From JAFGBM01 sp964610155 (GTDB lineage Bacteria; Actinomycetota; Actinomycetes; Actinomycetales; Demequinaceae): 64,000 nucleotides of DNA. The notes below the pieces were generated by a model that did not search any database, was not told where the DNA came from, and saw nothing but the letters and a program-made list of their open reading frames with translations. Below, one piece after another: positions 17,029 through 25,061 of the stretch (position 1 is the first letter of the stretch; each line of letters begins with the position of its first letter). Both the position numbers and the translations under genes were made by a program. Where the stretch lies: assembly GCA_964610155.1 (NCBI GenBank), contig CAZSUY010000007.1:1-64000 (forward strand). The letters are read 5' to 3'.

Positions 17029-17979
17029 CTACTTTCTGGCGCACTCTCCTCCATGAATCAGGCCGAAGGCCTCCCGGTAGGCATCGGCGAGGAGCTTTGG
17101 ATCGTGCCGATCGACGGTTCCCTCCCGGAGCATGGCCCGGACGACGGTCCGCGCACCCAAATCTTCGATCAGGGCACGAAGGCCTGGATCGTCAATATGG
17201 CTCTCGTCAACGATGACGACCGCAGGGTGGAAGTCTGGAGCCACCCGTCGAAGGGCGTTGAGGTCATCGAAGCGCCCCATCCCGATCGTTTCATCGTCCT
17301 CGTGCGCGATATTCAGCGACACGATGCTCCTCGATCCGGCAAGACTCAGTTCTTTCGCGACGGGTGCGACCAGGAAATGCGGGAGAACGGAGGAATACCA
17401 ACTCCCAGGCCCAAGGATCACATGGTCTGCCTCGGCGATTGCGGCAAGGGTCTCTTTTGGAACCTTTGGGGTCACGGGGTCTAGCCACACCCTTGAAATT
17501 CGACCAGGTGCGGTCGCAACGGCAACCTGACCCGTCACCTCCCGGACACCATCCTCAAACTCCACGTCTGCGCTGATCTGGAGAGCTTCGCTTGCCAATG
17601 GAAGGACCCTGCCCTGGGCCCGTAGAAGTCGAGCAACCCAGTCGAGTCCCTCTATCACGTCTCCCGTCCGGCTCCACAAGCCAGCGATCAGCAAATTGCC
17701 CAACGCATGGCCGTTGAGGGCTCCCTCCGTCGAGAATCGGTGTTGAAGCACGTCGCGCCACAGGAATCCCCACTCCGTGTCCTCGCAGAGCGCTGCCAGA
17801 GCCATGCGGAGATCCCCTGGCGGTGGGACGTGTAACTCGTCCCGGAGCCTTCCAGACGAGCCTCCGTCGTCGGATACAACAACGATCGCTGTCAGGTCCG
17901 TGCAAAGGGATCGAAGGGCGGAAAGCGAGGCGTAGAGTCCGTGCCCACCGCCTAGCGCAACGATTCGAGGCGACGTCAC
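17029..17979 (-). CDS. yvcK: YvcK/CofD-family gluconeogenesis factor
   Basis: UDP-sugar-binding protein of the CofD fold, linked to growth on gluconeogenic carbon and cell shape in other bacteria. The signature N-terminal GGGHGLYASLSALR and VVSDDGGSSGRLR motifs are intact, as is LGPGSWYSSVLP. Length is 316 residues. It overlaps rapZ by 4 nt and lies just upstream of whiA. Enzymatic activity is not established for this family. Confidence 0.93.
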   Translation of the reverse strand: MTSPRIVALGGGHGLYASLSALRSLCTDLTAIVVVSDDGGSSGRLRDELHVPPPGDLRMALAALCEDTEWGFLWRDVLQHRFSTEGALNGHALGNLLIAGLWSRTGDVIEGLDWVARLLRAQGRVLPLASEALQISADVEFEDGVREVTGQVAVATAPGRISRVWLDPVTPKVPKETLAAIAEADHVILGPGSWYSSVLPHFLVAPVAKELSLAGSRSIVSLNIAHEDDETIGMGRFDDLNALRRVAPDFHPAVVIVDESHIDDPGLRALIEDLGARTVVRAMLREGTVDRHDPKLLADAYREAFGLIHGGECARK

Positions 17980-18902
17980 GCAGACTCGTCAAGATCTCGA
18001 TGCGCGACATGGACCCGGTAGCCGCGTGCGCCTAGTCGCACCGCAACGTCCTCGGCGACTGCGACTGAGCGATGTCGGCCACCGGTGCACCCGATGGCGA
18101 CGGCGACGAAGTGCTTATCGTGAGCCTGGAACCGATCGAGCGCTACGGCGAGGAGGGTCACGAGGGCCTCGACAAATTCTTCAGCCCCCCCTGACTCGAG
18201 CACATATCGCCGCACCGATTCGTCTAGTCCGGTAAGCGGTCGAAGGTCGGCGATCCAATGAGGGTTGTCGAGGAAGCGGACGTCTGCGACATAATCGGAA
18301 TCAACCGGCACCCCGTTTCGATAGCCGAACGAAAAGACGTTAACGACCAGCTCCGCTTCACGATCAGTGCCTATCTCCGCGATAAGCCGTTCCGTGAACT
18401 CCCGGACTGTCGTCTCACTCGTATCGATGACAATGTCCGCACGTTCGCGCGCCTCCGCGAGCAATTCTCTTTCTCGGCGGATACCATCAAGGAGAGTTCC
18501 TTCGCCCTGAAGTAGGTTTGGACGCCTGATCACCTCGAATCGACGGACGAGTGCCTCGTCCGTTGCATCGAGAAAGATCACTCTCGGAGACATCCCAGCC
18601 TGTCTGAGATCATCAAGAACGGCCTCAAGGTCCGAGAAGAGACGACCGCCTCGAACATCTGCGACCGCCGCTAGGCGTCCATGGCCTTCTCGCGCGACAA
18701 CCCCCACAACCTCAGTGAGCATCGACGGGGGAAGGTTGTCGACGACGTACCAGCCAAGGTCACTCAGGACATCGGCGGCCTTGCTTCTCCCCGCCCCAGA
18801 CATGCCAGTGACCACAATCACCTCAGGCACCTTCTCTAGCTGTGGTACCGGGACGCGGGGGAGTCCTGAAGGATAGGTATTGGCCGAGGCCTTGTCGTTC
18901 AT
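17976..18902 (-). CDS. rapZ: RNase adapter RapZ-like nucleotide-binding protein
   Basis: P-loop protein of the RapZ/YvcJ family. The N-terminal half has Walker A GMSGAGRSKA and the GWYVVDNLPP segment. The C-terminal half ends with the conserved VAIGCTGGRHRSV motif. In Escherichia coli it directs small-RNA decay and senses glucosamine-6-phosphate. In actinobacteria the function is less clear. Length is 308 residues. It overlaps uvrC and yvcK by 4 nt each. Confidence 0.92.
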   Translation of the reverse strand: MNDKASANTYPSGLPRVPVPQLEKVPEVIVVTGMSGAGRSKAADVLSDLGWYVVDNLPPSMLTEVVGVVAREGHGRLAAVADVRGGRLFSDLEAVLDDLRQAGMSPRVIFLDATDEALVRRFEVIRRPNLLQGEGTLLDGIRRERELLAEARERADIVIDTSETTVREFTERLIAEIGTDREAELVVNVFSFGYRNGVPVDSDYVADVRFLDNPHWIADLRPLTGLDESVRRYVLESGGAEEFVEALVTLLAVALDRFQAHDKHFVAVAIGCTGGRHRSVAVAEDVAVRLGARGYRVHVAHRDLDESA

Positions 18903-20773
18903 GGCTCCAGCATGCCATCCTCGGGGCGTAAGGCCGATAAGACGGCGCGGGCGGTATTCGCTCCAATACCGGAGACAAGGGCGATCTGCTCGATCGACGC
19001 CGCCCGAAGACGTTCGACCGATCCAAAGTGGCGGATGAGCGCCCTCGCCCTTGTGGCTCCGATCCCGGGAATCTCGTCAAGGGAAGATGCCGTCATCGCC
19101 TTCGATCGTTTCCCCCGGTGCTTCCTAATGGCGAAGCGGTGCGCCTCGTCTCTCACTTGCTGGAGGAGGTAAAGAGCCTGGGAGCCTCTTGGCAGGACTA
19201 TCGGGAACTGCTTCCCCGGCAACCAGACCTCCTCCAGTCTCTTGGCGAGGCCACAAACGGCCACCTCAACCCCGACTTCGGACAGGGCGCGGCTCGCCGC
19301 GGCGACCTGGGGCTCTCCCCCATCGACGACGACAAGCTGGGGGGGATACGCGAATCGGGACTCCTCCCTCTCGGCCGCAGGTAGGCGAGACTCTTCGAGG
19401 TATCGGGTGAAGCGCCGAGTGATCACTTCGTGCATGGCCTCTGTGTCGTCCCTGGCCGACCTCACGCTGAATTGTCGGTACTCCTTCTTTCGAGGCAGGG
19501 CATCCTCGAATACCACCATCGAGGCCACCTGGTTTTGACCTCCCGTATGGGAGACGTCATAGCACTCGATCCGCAAGGGAGCTTCGTCCAGCTGGAGGGT
19601 GTCCTGAATCTCGTTTAGGGCCGCGGAACGGGCATTGAGATCTGTTGCCCTCTTAAGCCTGTGCCTCGCGAGGGCCTCCACGGCGTTCGTCGTTGACGTC
19701 TCCGCGAGATCGGCCTTCGGCCCCCTCGATGGGACCCGGAGGTTCACGGCGGAACCCCTGATGCCGGCAAGCCACTCTCCCACGACGGGTGGTGGTGTCG
19801 CGGGTACCAGCACCTCGGGCGGAACCTCCGGCGCGGCCGGCCCGGAATACGCTTCCTGAAGGAGCAGGGAGACGATCTCCCCTACCGAGAGTGGATCCGG
19901 TTTATCGATGATCCAAGCCGTCTCCCCCACGACCTGACCGTCCCGAACGTGAAAGATGTGCGCGGCCGCTTCATACTCGTCGTCAGCCAGTCCTATGACA
20001 TCGCATGAAACCCCAGGAGCGAGCACGACGGAGTTTCTATCAAGGACGGTTGTGAGGGCGACGAGGCGATCCCTGGCCTTCGCGGCCGCCTCGAACCGCT
20101 CCTCGCGGGAGGCCTCCTCCATTGCCTCCGTCAGGTCGCGCACCAACCCCTTGGCGTTTCCCGCGAGAACTGCGCACACCTGTGCGGCGAGGGCGCGGTG
20201 CTCCTCTAGCGTGACCCTACCGACGCAAGGCGCGGAGCATTTTTCGATGTGGGCGAGCAAGCATGGACGCCCCGAGCGCTGCGCCCGAGAAAGGATTTGG
20301 TTCGAACAGGAACGCACTGGTAGGGCGATGAGGAGAGTGTCGAGCGTCTGTCGGATCGCCCACACCTTCGCATAGGGCCCGAAATATCGAGTCCCCTTGC
20401 GTCTCGCATCTCTGGTGACGAGGATGCGCGGGATCTCCTCCCCCAGGGATACGGCGAGAAATGGATAGGACTTGTCATCCTTGAAGGCCACATTGAATTG
20501 CGGGTCATACTCCTTGATCCAGGAATGCTCCAGGACGAGTGCTTCCACATCCGAGTTGACGACGGCCCAGTCGACGGATGCCGCCGTCGTCACCATGGCC
20601 CTGGTTCGGGGGTGAAGGGTGTCGGGATCCTGGAAGTAGGAAGTCAGCCTGTTGCGAAGGCTTTGGGCCTTGCCGACGTAGACGACCTTCCCGTGGGGGT
20701 CCCGGAACCTGTAGACACCCGGGCGCGTGGGGACGCTTCGCGGTGGGGGCCGATACAAGGCCGGATCGGTCAC
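18899..20773 (-). CDS. uvrC: Excinuclease ABC subunit C
   Basis: Makes the dual incisions of nucleotide excision repair. The N-terminal GIY-YIG nuclease (GVYRF...VVYVGKA) is followed by a UVR domain for UvrB binding at about residues 200-235. An RNase H-like nuclease core (RIECYDVSHTGG) and a C-terminal double helix-hairpin-helix (IPGIGATRARAL, VSGIGANTARAV) complete it. The 624-residue length is typical. The start is GTG, 9 nt after the uvrA stop. It heads uvrC-rapZ-yvcK-whiA and may share the uvrA transcript. Confidence 0.97.
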   Translation of the reverse strand: MTDPALYRPPPRSVPTRPGVYRFRDPHGKVVYVGKAQSLRNRLTSYFQDPDTLHPRTRAMVTTAASVDWAVVNSDVEALVLEHSWIKEYDPQFNVAFKDDKSYPFLAVSLGEEIPRILVTRDARRKGTRYFGPYAKVWAIRQTLDTLLIALPVRSCSNQILSRAQRSGRPCLLAHIEKCSAPCVGRVTLEEHRALAAQVCAVLAGNAKGLVRDLTEAMEEASREERFEAAAKARDRLVALTTVLDRNSVVLAPGVSCDVIGLADDEYEAAAHIFHVRDGQVVGETAWIIDKPDPLSVGEIVSLLLQEAYSGPAAPEVPPEVLVPATPPPVVGEWLAGIRGSAVNLRVPSRGPKADLAETSTTNAVEALARHRLKRATDLNARSAALNEIQDTLQLDEAPLRIECYDVSHTGGQNQVASMVVFEDALPRKKEYRQFSVRSARDDTEAMHEVITRRFTRYLEESRLPAAEREESRFAYPPQLVVVDGGEPQVAAASRALSEVGVEVAVCGLAKRLEEVWLPGKQFPIVLPRGSQALYLLQQVRDEAHRFAIRKHRGKRSKAMTASSLDEIPGIGATRARALIRHFGSVERLRAASIEQIALVSGIGANTARAVLSALRPEDGMLEP

Positions 20774-20782
20774 ATCGAAAGC

Positions 20783-23620
20783 CTACGTCGCGCGCTTCTG
20801 GGACAAGACCCTCGACAAAAATTGTCCTGTGTAACTCTCGGCATCCTTAGCCACCTTCTCGGGAGGCCCTTCGGCGATGACGAGGCCTCCCGCCGAGCCT
20901 CCCTCCGGGCCGAGATCGACGACCCAGTCCGCTGACTTGATGACGTCGAGGTTGTGTTCGATGACGATAACGGTGTTGCCCTTGTCGACGAGGCTCTGAA
21001 GGAGGGCGAGGAGCTTGCCGACATCCTCAAAGTGCAGGCCCGTGGTTGGCTCATCGAGGACGTATGCGGTCCGACCTGTTGAACGCCGCTGAAGTTCGGA
21101 TGCCAGCTTGACGCGTTGTGCCTCCCCACCTGAAAGGGTCGGGGCAGGCTGCCCCATCCTGACGTACCCAAGCCCTACCTCGACGAGGGTCTTGAGGTGC
21201 CGGGAGATCGCAGGTATGGCCGTGAAGAAATCGGCCGCCTCCTCGATGGGCATATTCAAAACATCCGCGACCGTCTTGCCCTTGAAGTGGACCTCAAGGG
21301 TCTCCCTGTTGTACCTCGACCCATGGCATACCTCGCACATCACATAGACGTCGGGAAGAAAGTTCATCTCGATCTTGAGTGTCCCGTCTCCGTGGCACGA
21401 CTCACATCGACCGCCCTTGACGTTGAAGGAGAACCTGCCGGGCCCATACCCACGGACCTTTGCCTCAGGCGTGTCGGCGAAGAGCGTGCGGATCTTGTCC
21501 CAAACCCCCGTATAGGTGGCGGGGTTAGACCGCGGGGTGCGACCGATCGGACCCTGGTCGACGTGGACGATCTTGTCCAGGTTCTCCGTCCCTGCGATCC
21601 GTGTATGTCTCCCCGCAACCCGGCGTGCGCCATTGAGGGTGTTGGCTAGGGCCGTGTACAGGATCGTGTTGATGAGTGTGGACTTTCCGGAACCAGATAC
21701 TCCTGTCACTGCAGTTAGTAGTCCGAGGGGGAACGAGACGTCGATGTCCCGAAGGTTGTGCTCCCTCGCCCCGACGATTGTCAGCCACCGGCCATCGGCC
21801 GGACGCCTCGTCTTCGGCATGGGAATGGAGCGCCGTCCCGCGACGTAGTCGCCTGTTATGGAGTCCACGTTCTCCAGGAGGCTCGCGAGTGTGCCAGAGT
21901 GAACGATCCGGCCCCCGTGCTCGCCAGCGCCTGGACCGATGTCGACGATCCAGTCCGCCGTCCGGATCGTCTCCTCGTCGTGTTCGACGACGATGAGGGT
22001 GTTTCCGAGGTCCCGGAGCCTGGTCAAGGTCTCGATGAGGCGTCGGTTATCCCTTTGGTGGAGACCGATACTGGGTTCGTCGAGGACGTACAGGACTCCG
22101 ACGAGTCCCGATCCAATCTGGGTCGCCAGCCGGATACGCTGAGCCTCGCCGCCCGAGAGGGTTCCTGCCGCCCGAGACAGCGCTAGATAGTCGAGCCCGA
22201 CGTCAAGGAGGAATCCCAGCCTTGCGTCGATCTCCTTTAGCACCTGGACGGCTATTTGCCGTCCCCGCTCATCAAGTTCAACCTCAGCCAAGAATCTCCG
22301 AACCTCGGAGATGGACAACTCACACAGTGCGGAGATGGACATGCCCCCGACCGTGACGGCCAGGACCTCCGGTTTGAGGCGGGCCCCGTTGCATACGGCA
22401 CAGGGGATCTCCCGCATGTAGGACTCGAGTCTGGTGCGCGAGTAGTCGGATTCTGTTTGGGAGTGAAGACGCTCAATCCAGGAGATCACCCCCTCGAAGC
22501 CGGTCGTGTAGGACCTCTCCCGGCCGTACCGGTTCTTGAACCGGACGTGTATCTGGTAGTCCTTTCCCCGAAGGACGGCTTCCTGAGCCTGCTCGCTCAG
22601 ATCCTTGAAGGGGACATCCATCGAGATCCCAATGTCGTCCGCGAGGGCCTCGAGGGTCCTGCCGTAATACTCTGACGAGGTTGTCGACCACGGGGCGAGG
22701 GCTCCCCCCCGCAGGCTTCGTTCCGGATCCGGCACGACAAGATCGGGATCAACCTCCAGCCGGACCCCAATTCCGGTGCACTCGGGGCAGGCCCCATACG
22801 GGGCGTTGAAGGAGAAGGTTCTGGGCTCGATCTCTTCGAGGGTGAGGACGTGGTCATTGGGGCAGGCCCTCTTCTCCGAATAACGCCGGATAGGCAAATC
22901 GCCATCAATGGGGTCGACGATGACGAGCCCTTCTGCGACCTTGAGGGCGGTTTCTATGGAGTCGGCCACCCGTTGGCGCATGCCTTCCTGAGCGACGAGC
23001 CGGTCCACCACCACTTCGATTGTGTGTTTGAGCTTCTTCTCCAGAGTCGGGGGCTCTGCCAGGGAGATTGGCTCTCCGTCTACGCGGGCCCTGGAGAAGC
23101 CCCTCTGCTGAAGGTCCTCGAATAGGTCCTGGTACTCACCCTTGCGTCCCCTTACTACTGGGGCGAGCACCTGGTAGCGGGTTCCCCCCGGGAGGGAAAG
23201 GACCGAGTCGACGATCTGTTCGGCCGTTTGTGCCTGGACCCGCTCACCGCACTCCGGGCAGTAGGGGGTACCGATGCGAGCGTAGAAAAGTCGGAGGTAG
23301 TCGTATACCTCCGTAATGGTGCCGACCGTCGAGCGGGGGTTCCTGCTCGTGGACTTCTGATCGATCGATACCGCTGGCGATAGCCCCTCGATGAAATCGA
23401 CATCGGGTTTGTCCATTTGACCCAAGAATTGACGGGCATACGCGGACAAGGACTCGACGTATCGCCGCTGCCCCTCGGCAAAGATTGTGTCGAAGGCCAG
23501 GGACGACTTCCCGGACCCGCTCAACCCGCTGAAGACGATGAAGGTGTTCCTGGGTAGGTCGAGATCCACCGATTTGAGGTTGTGTTCTCGGGCTCCACGC
23601 ACGCTCAGAAGGTCATTCAC
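20783..23620 (-). CDS. uvrA: Excinuclease ABC subunit A
   Basis: ATPase that finds bulky DNA damage and loads UvrB. It has two ABC modules, each with Walker A (GLSGSGKSS and GVSGSGKST) and an ABC signature (LSGGEAQR twice). Zn modules are present; one uses CPND-H rather than CxxC, a variant also seen in other actinobacteria, and the C-terminal one is CESCHGDG...CEVCHG. The frame is open upstream, but the GTG at 23620 precedes the conserved LLSVRGAREHNL and gives 945 residues. That GTG lies 6 nt after a TACCAT -10 box, so the mRNA is probably leaderless. A perfect LexA box overlaps the -35 region. Confidence 0.97.
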   Translation of the reverse strand: MNDLLSVRGAREHNLKSVDLDLPRNTFIVFSGLSGSGKSSLAFDTIFAEGQRRYVESLSAYARQFLGQMDKPDVDFIEGLSPAVSIDQKSTSRNPRSTVGTITEVYDYLRLFYARIGTPYCPECGERVQAQTAEQIVDSVLSLPGGTRYQVLAPVVRGRKGEYQDLFEDLQQRGFSRARVDGEPISLAEPPTLEKKLKHTIEVVVDRLVAQEGMRQRVADSIETALKVAEGLVIVDPIDGDLPIRRYSEKRACPNDHVLTLEEIEPRTFSFNAPYGACPECTGIGVRLEVDPDLVVPDPERSLRGGALAPWSTTSSEYYGRTLEALADDIGISMDVPFKDLSEQAQEAVLRGKDYQIHVRFKNRYGRERSYTTGFEGVISWIERLHSQTESDYSRTRLESYMREIPCAVCNGARLKPEVLAVTVGGMSISALCELSISEVRRFLAEVELDERGRQIAVQVLKEIDARLGFLLDVGLDYLALSRAAGTLSGGEAQRIRLATQIGSGLVGVLYVLDEPSIGLHQRDNRRLIETLTRLRDLGNTLIVVEHDEETIRTADWIVDIGPGAGEHGGRIVHSGTLASLLENVDSITGDYVAGRRSIPMPKTRRPADGRWLTIVGAREHNLRDIDVSFPLGLLTAVTGVSGSGKSTLINTILYTALANTLNGARRVAGRHTRIAGTENLDKIVHVDQGPIGRTPRSNPATYTGVWDKIRTLFADTPEAKVRGYGPGRFSFNVKGGRCESCHGDGTLKIEMNFLPDVYVMCEVCHGSRYNRETLEVHFKGKTVADVLNMPIEEAADFFTAIPAISRHLKTLVEVGLGYVRMGQPAPTLSGGEAQRVKLASELQRRSTGRTAYVLDEPTTGLHFEDVGKLLALLQSLVDKGNTVIVIEHNLDVIKSADWVVDLGPEGGSAGGLVIAEGPPEKVAKDAESYTGQFLSRVLSQKRAT

Positions 23621-23626
23621 GGGACA

Positions 23627-23632
23627 ATGGTA
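23627..23632 (-). promoter_or_regulatory. -10 box of uvrA (leaderless)
   Basis: TACCAT on the minus strand, 6 nt before the uvrA GTG. With initiation 6-7 nt downstream, the transcript would begin at the start codon. No Shine-Dalgarno is present. Confidence 0.6.
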
Positions 23633-23647
23633 CGTGTCAGAACCGAC

Positions 23648-23663
23648 TCGAACATATGTTCGA
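23648..23663. promoter_or_regulatory. LexA (SOS) box
   Basis: Perfect 16-bp palindrome TCGAACATATGTTCGA, matching the actinobacterial/Gram-positive SOS box TCGAAC-N4-GTTCGA. It spans the -35 region of the uvrA promoter, whose -10 lies 15 nt closer to the gene. LexA binding would block uvrA transcription until DNA damage. Confidence 0.9.
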
Positions 23664-23717
23664 CCGGCGTGTCTCCCCATACCAGCACAGCAATGCCCTA
23701 TACCCCAGAATGGTTCC

Positions 23718-24011
23718 ATGCCTACCTACATGATCGAATACGCCTACGATGATCGCTCCGAAGAGCGAATGTCCCATCGATCCGATCACCTGGCCTACCT
23801 CAACGGCCTCGTCGTTGAAGGCACCATGCTCGCCTTCGGTCGATACGACGACGAGGGGGAACCCGGAGCCCTTCTCATCGTGAAGGCGAACGACCACGAG
23901 GCTGTCGAGGAGTTGATCCTCCACGACCCCTACGTTCTCGCAGGCCTGGTTCCCTCCCATCGCGTCCGGAGCTGGCCCATCATCTGGGGGGCGACTCGTG
24001 CGGAGGGCTAG
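23718..24011 (+). CDS. YciI-like small protein
   Basis: A 97-residue protein of the YCII/dimeric alpha-beta barrel superfamily, judged by the N-terminal MIEYAYDD strand, the conserved HRSDHLAYLNGL segment and the HDPYVLAGLV motif that holds the family's His-Asp pair. Family members include a chloromuconolactone-dehalogenase-like fold, but the physiological role of YciI is unknown. It is transcribed divergently from uvrA, with a possible -10 TATACC near 23699. Its stop codon overlaps that of convergent terC by 4 nt. Confidence 0.85.
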   Translation: MPTYMIEYAYDDRSEERMSHRSDHLAYLNGLVVEGTMLAFGRYDDEGEPGALLIVKANDHEAVEELILHDPYVLAGLVPSHRVRSWPIIWGATRAEG

Positions 24012-25015
24012 ATCGCCCCATCCCGCTTTCGGCCGAGGAAGGCTTTTCGCACTCGATGCCTGCTTCCGATGAGGCTCAAGACCGCGGTGACTGTGAGGGT
24101 GAGGATGATGAAGGCCAGAGACAACCCAATACCGATGTCCGGAACCGACTCGACAGGCTTGCCCCCGTTGATGAACATCAAGCCGTTCTCATGTAGAGCG
24201 TGGAGAAGAAGTTTGAGCCCGATGAAGGAGAGCACGATCGCCAGGCCGTAGGAGAGGTAGATGAGGCGCCGCAGGAGGCCGTGGACGACGAAGTAGAGCT
24301 GCCGGAGGCCCATGAGGGCGAAAGCATTCGCGGCGAAGACGATGAACGGATCCGTCGTCAGGCCGAAGATGGCGGGAATGGAGTCGACGGCGAACAGCAC
24401 GTCTGTCGAACCGATGGCGATCATGACCATAAGAAGCGGCGTCACGAGGCGTTTGCCGCGCTTCCGGACCATGAGTCTCGTCCCGTGGTATCGCTTGGAT
24501 GACGGCAATATTTTTGCGAACTGACGCAAAATCCAGTTCTCTACGTACTCTTCTTCCTCCTCAATGCCACCACGGGCCACCCCGATTGCCGTCCATAAGA
24601 GGAAAATCCCAAAGACATAGAAGACCCACGAGAAGGTCGCGATCGCGGCGGCTCCGGCAAGAATGAAGAGCAATCGAAGGATGAGGGCCAGGACGATGCC
24701 GAACATGAGGACCCGTTGACGGTATATCTTTGGCACGGCGAATCTGGAGAGAATGACAAGGAAAACGAAGAGATTGTCGACCGAGAGGGACTTCTCGGTG
24801 ACGTATCCCGCCATGAATTCGGCCGCGCTGTTGCCATCCCTCCACCAGATCATCGAGGCACCGAACAATACGGCGATCACGATGTAGAAAGCCGACCACC
24901 AGGCCGCCTCCTTGAAGGATGGTTCGTGAGACTTCCGGACCTGGTAGTAAAACTCGAACGTCATCAGCCCGAGCACAAGCCCGATTGTCGCGGCCCACTC
25001 AATGGTCAGAGTCAC
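24008..25015 (-). CDS. TerC/Alx family integral membrane protein
   Basis: Polytopic membrane protein with about eight to nine hydrophobic segments. TerC hallmarks are present: acidic residues in the membrane (EKSLSVDNLFVF) and GSTDVLFAVDSIPAIFG. Relatives take part in manganese efflux or metal and tellurite resistance; the substrate here is unknown. The GTG at 25015 lies 7 nt after a TAGTAT -10 box, suggesting a leaderless mRNA of 335 codons, so the longer in-frame extension into uvrB's 3' flank is rejected. Confidence 0.9.
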   Translation of the reverse strand: MTLTIEWAATIGLVLGLMTFEFYYQVRKSHEPSFKEAAWWSAFYIVIAVLFGASMIWWRDGNSAAEFMAGYVTEKSLSVDNLFVFLVILSRFAVPKIYRQRVLMFGIVLALILRLLFILAGAAAIATFSWVFYVFGIFLLWTAIGVARGGIEEEEEYVENWILRQFAKILPSSKRYHGTRLMVRKRGKRLVTPLLMVMIAIGSTDVLFAVDSIPAIFGLTTDPFIVFAANAFALMGLRQLYFVVHGLLRRLIYLSYGLAIVLSFIGLKLLLHALHENGLMFINGGKPVESVPDIGIGLSLAFIILTLTVTAVLSLIGSRHRVRKAFLGRKRDGAI

Positions 25016-25022
25016 GTCCCCA

Positions 25023-25028
25023 ATACTA
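25023..25028 (-). promoter_or_regulatory. -10 box of terC (leaderless)
   Basis: TAGTAT on the minus strand, 7 nt before the terC GTG; no Shine-Dalgarno is seen. It gives terC a promoter separate from uvrB. Confidence 0.55.
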
Positions 25029-25061
25029 GGGTTGCGGCGCAGGTCGCCCGTACGCGTCGGA

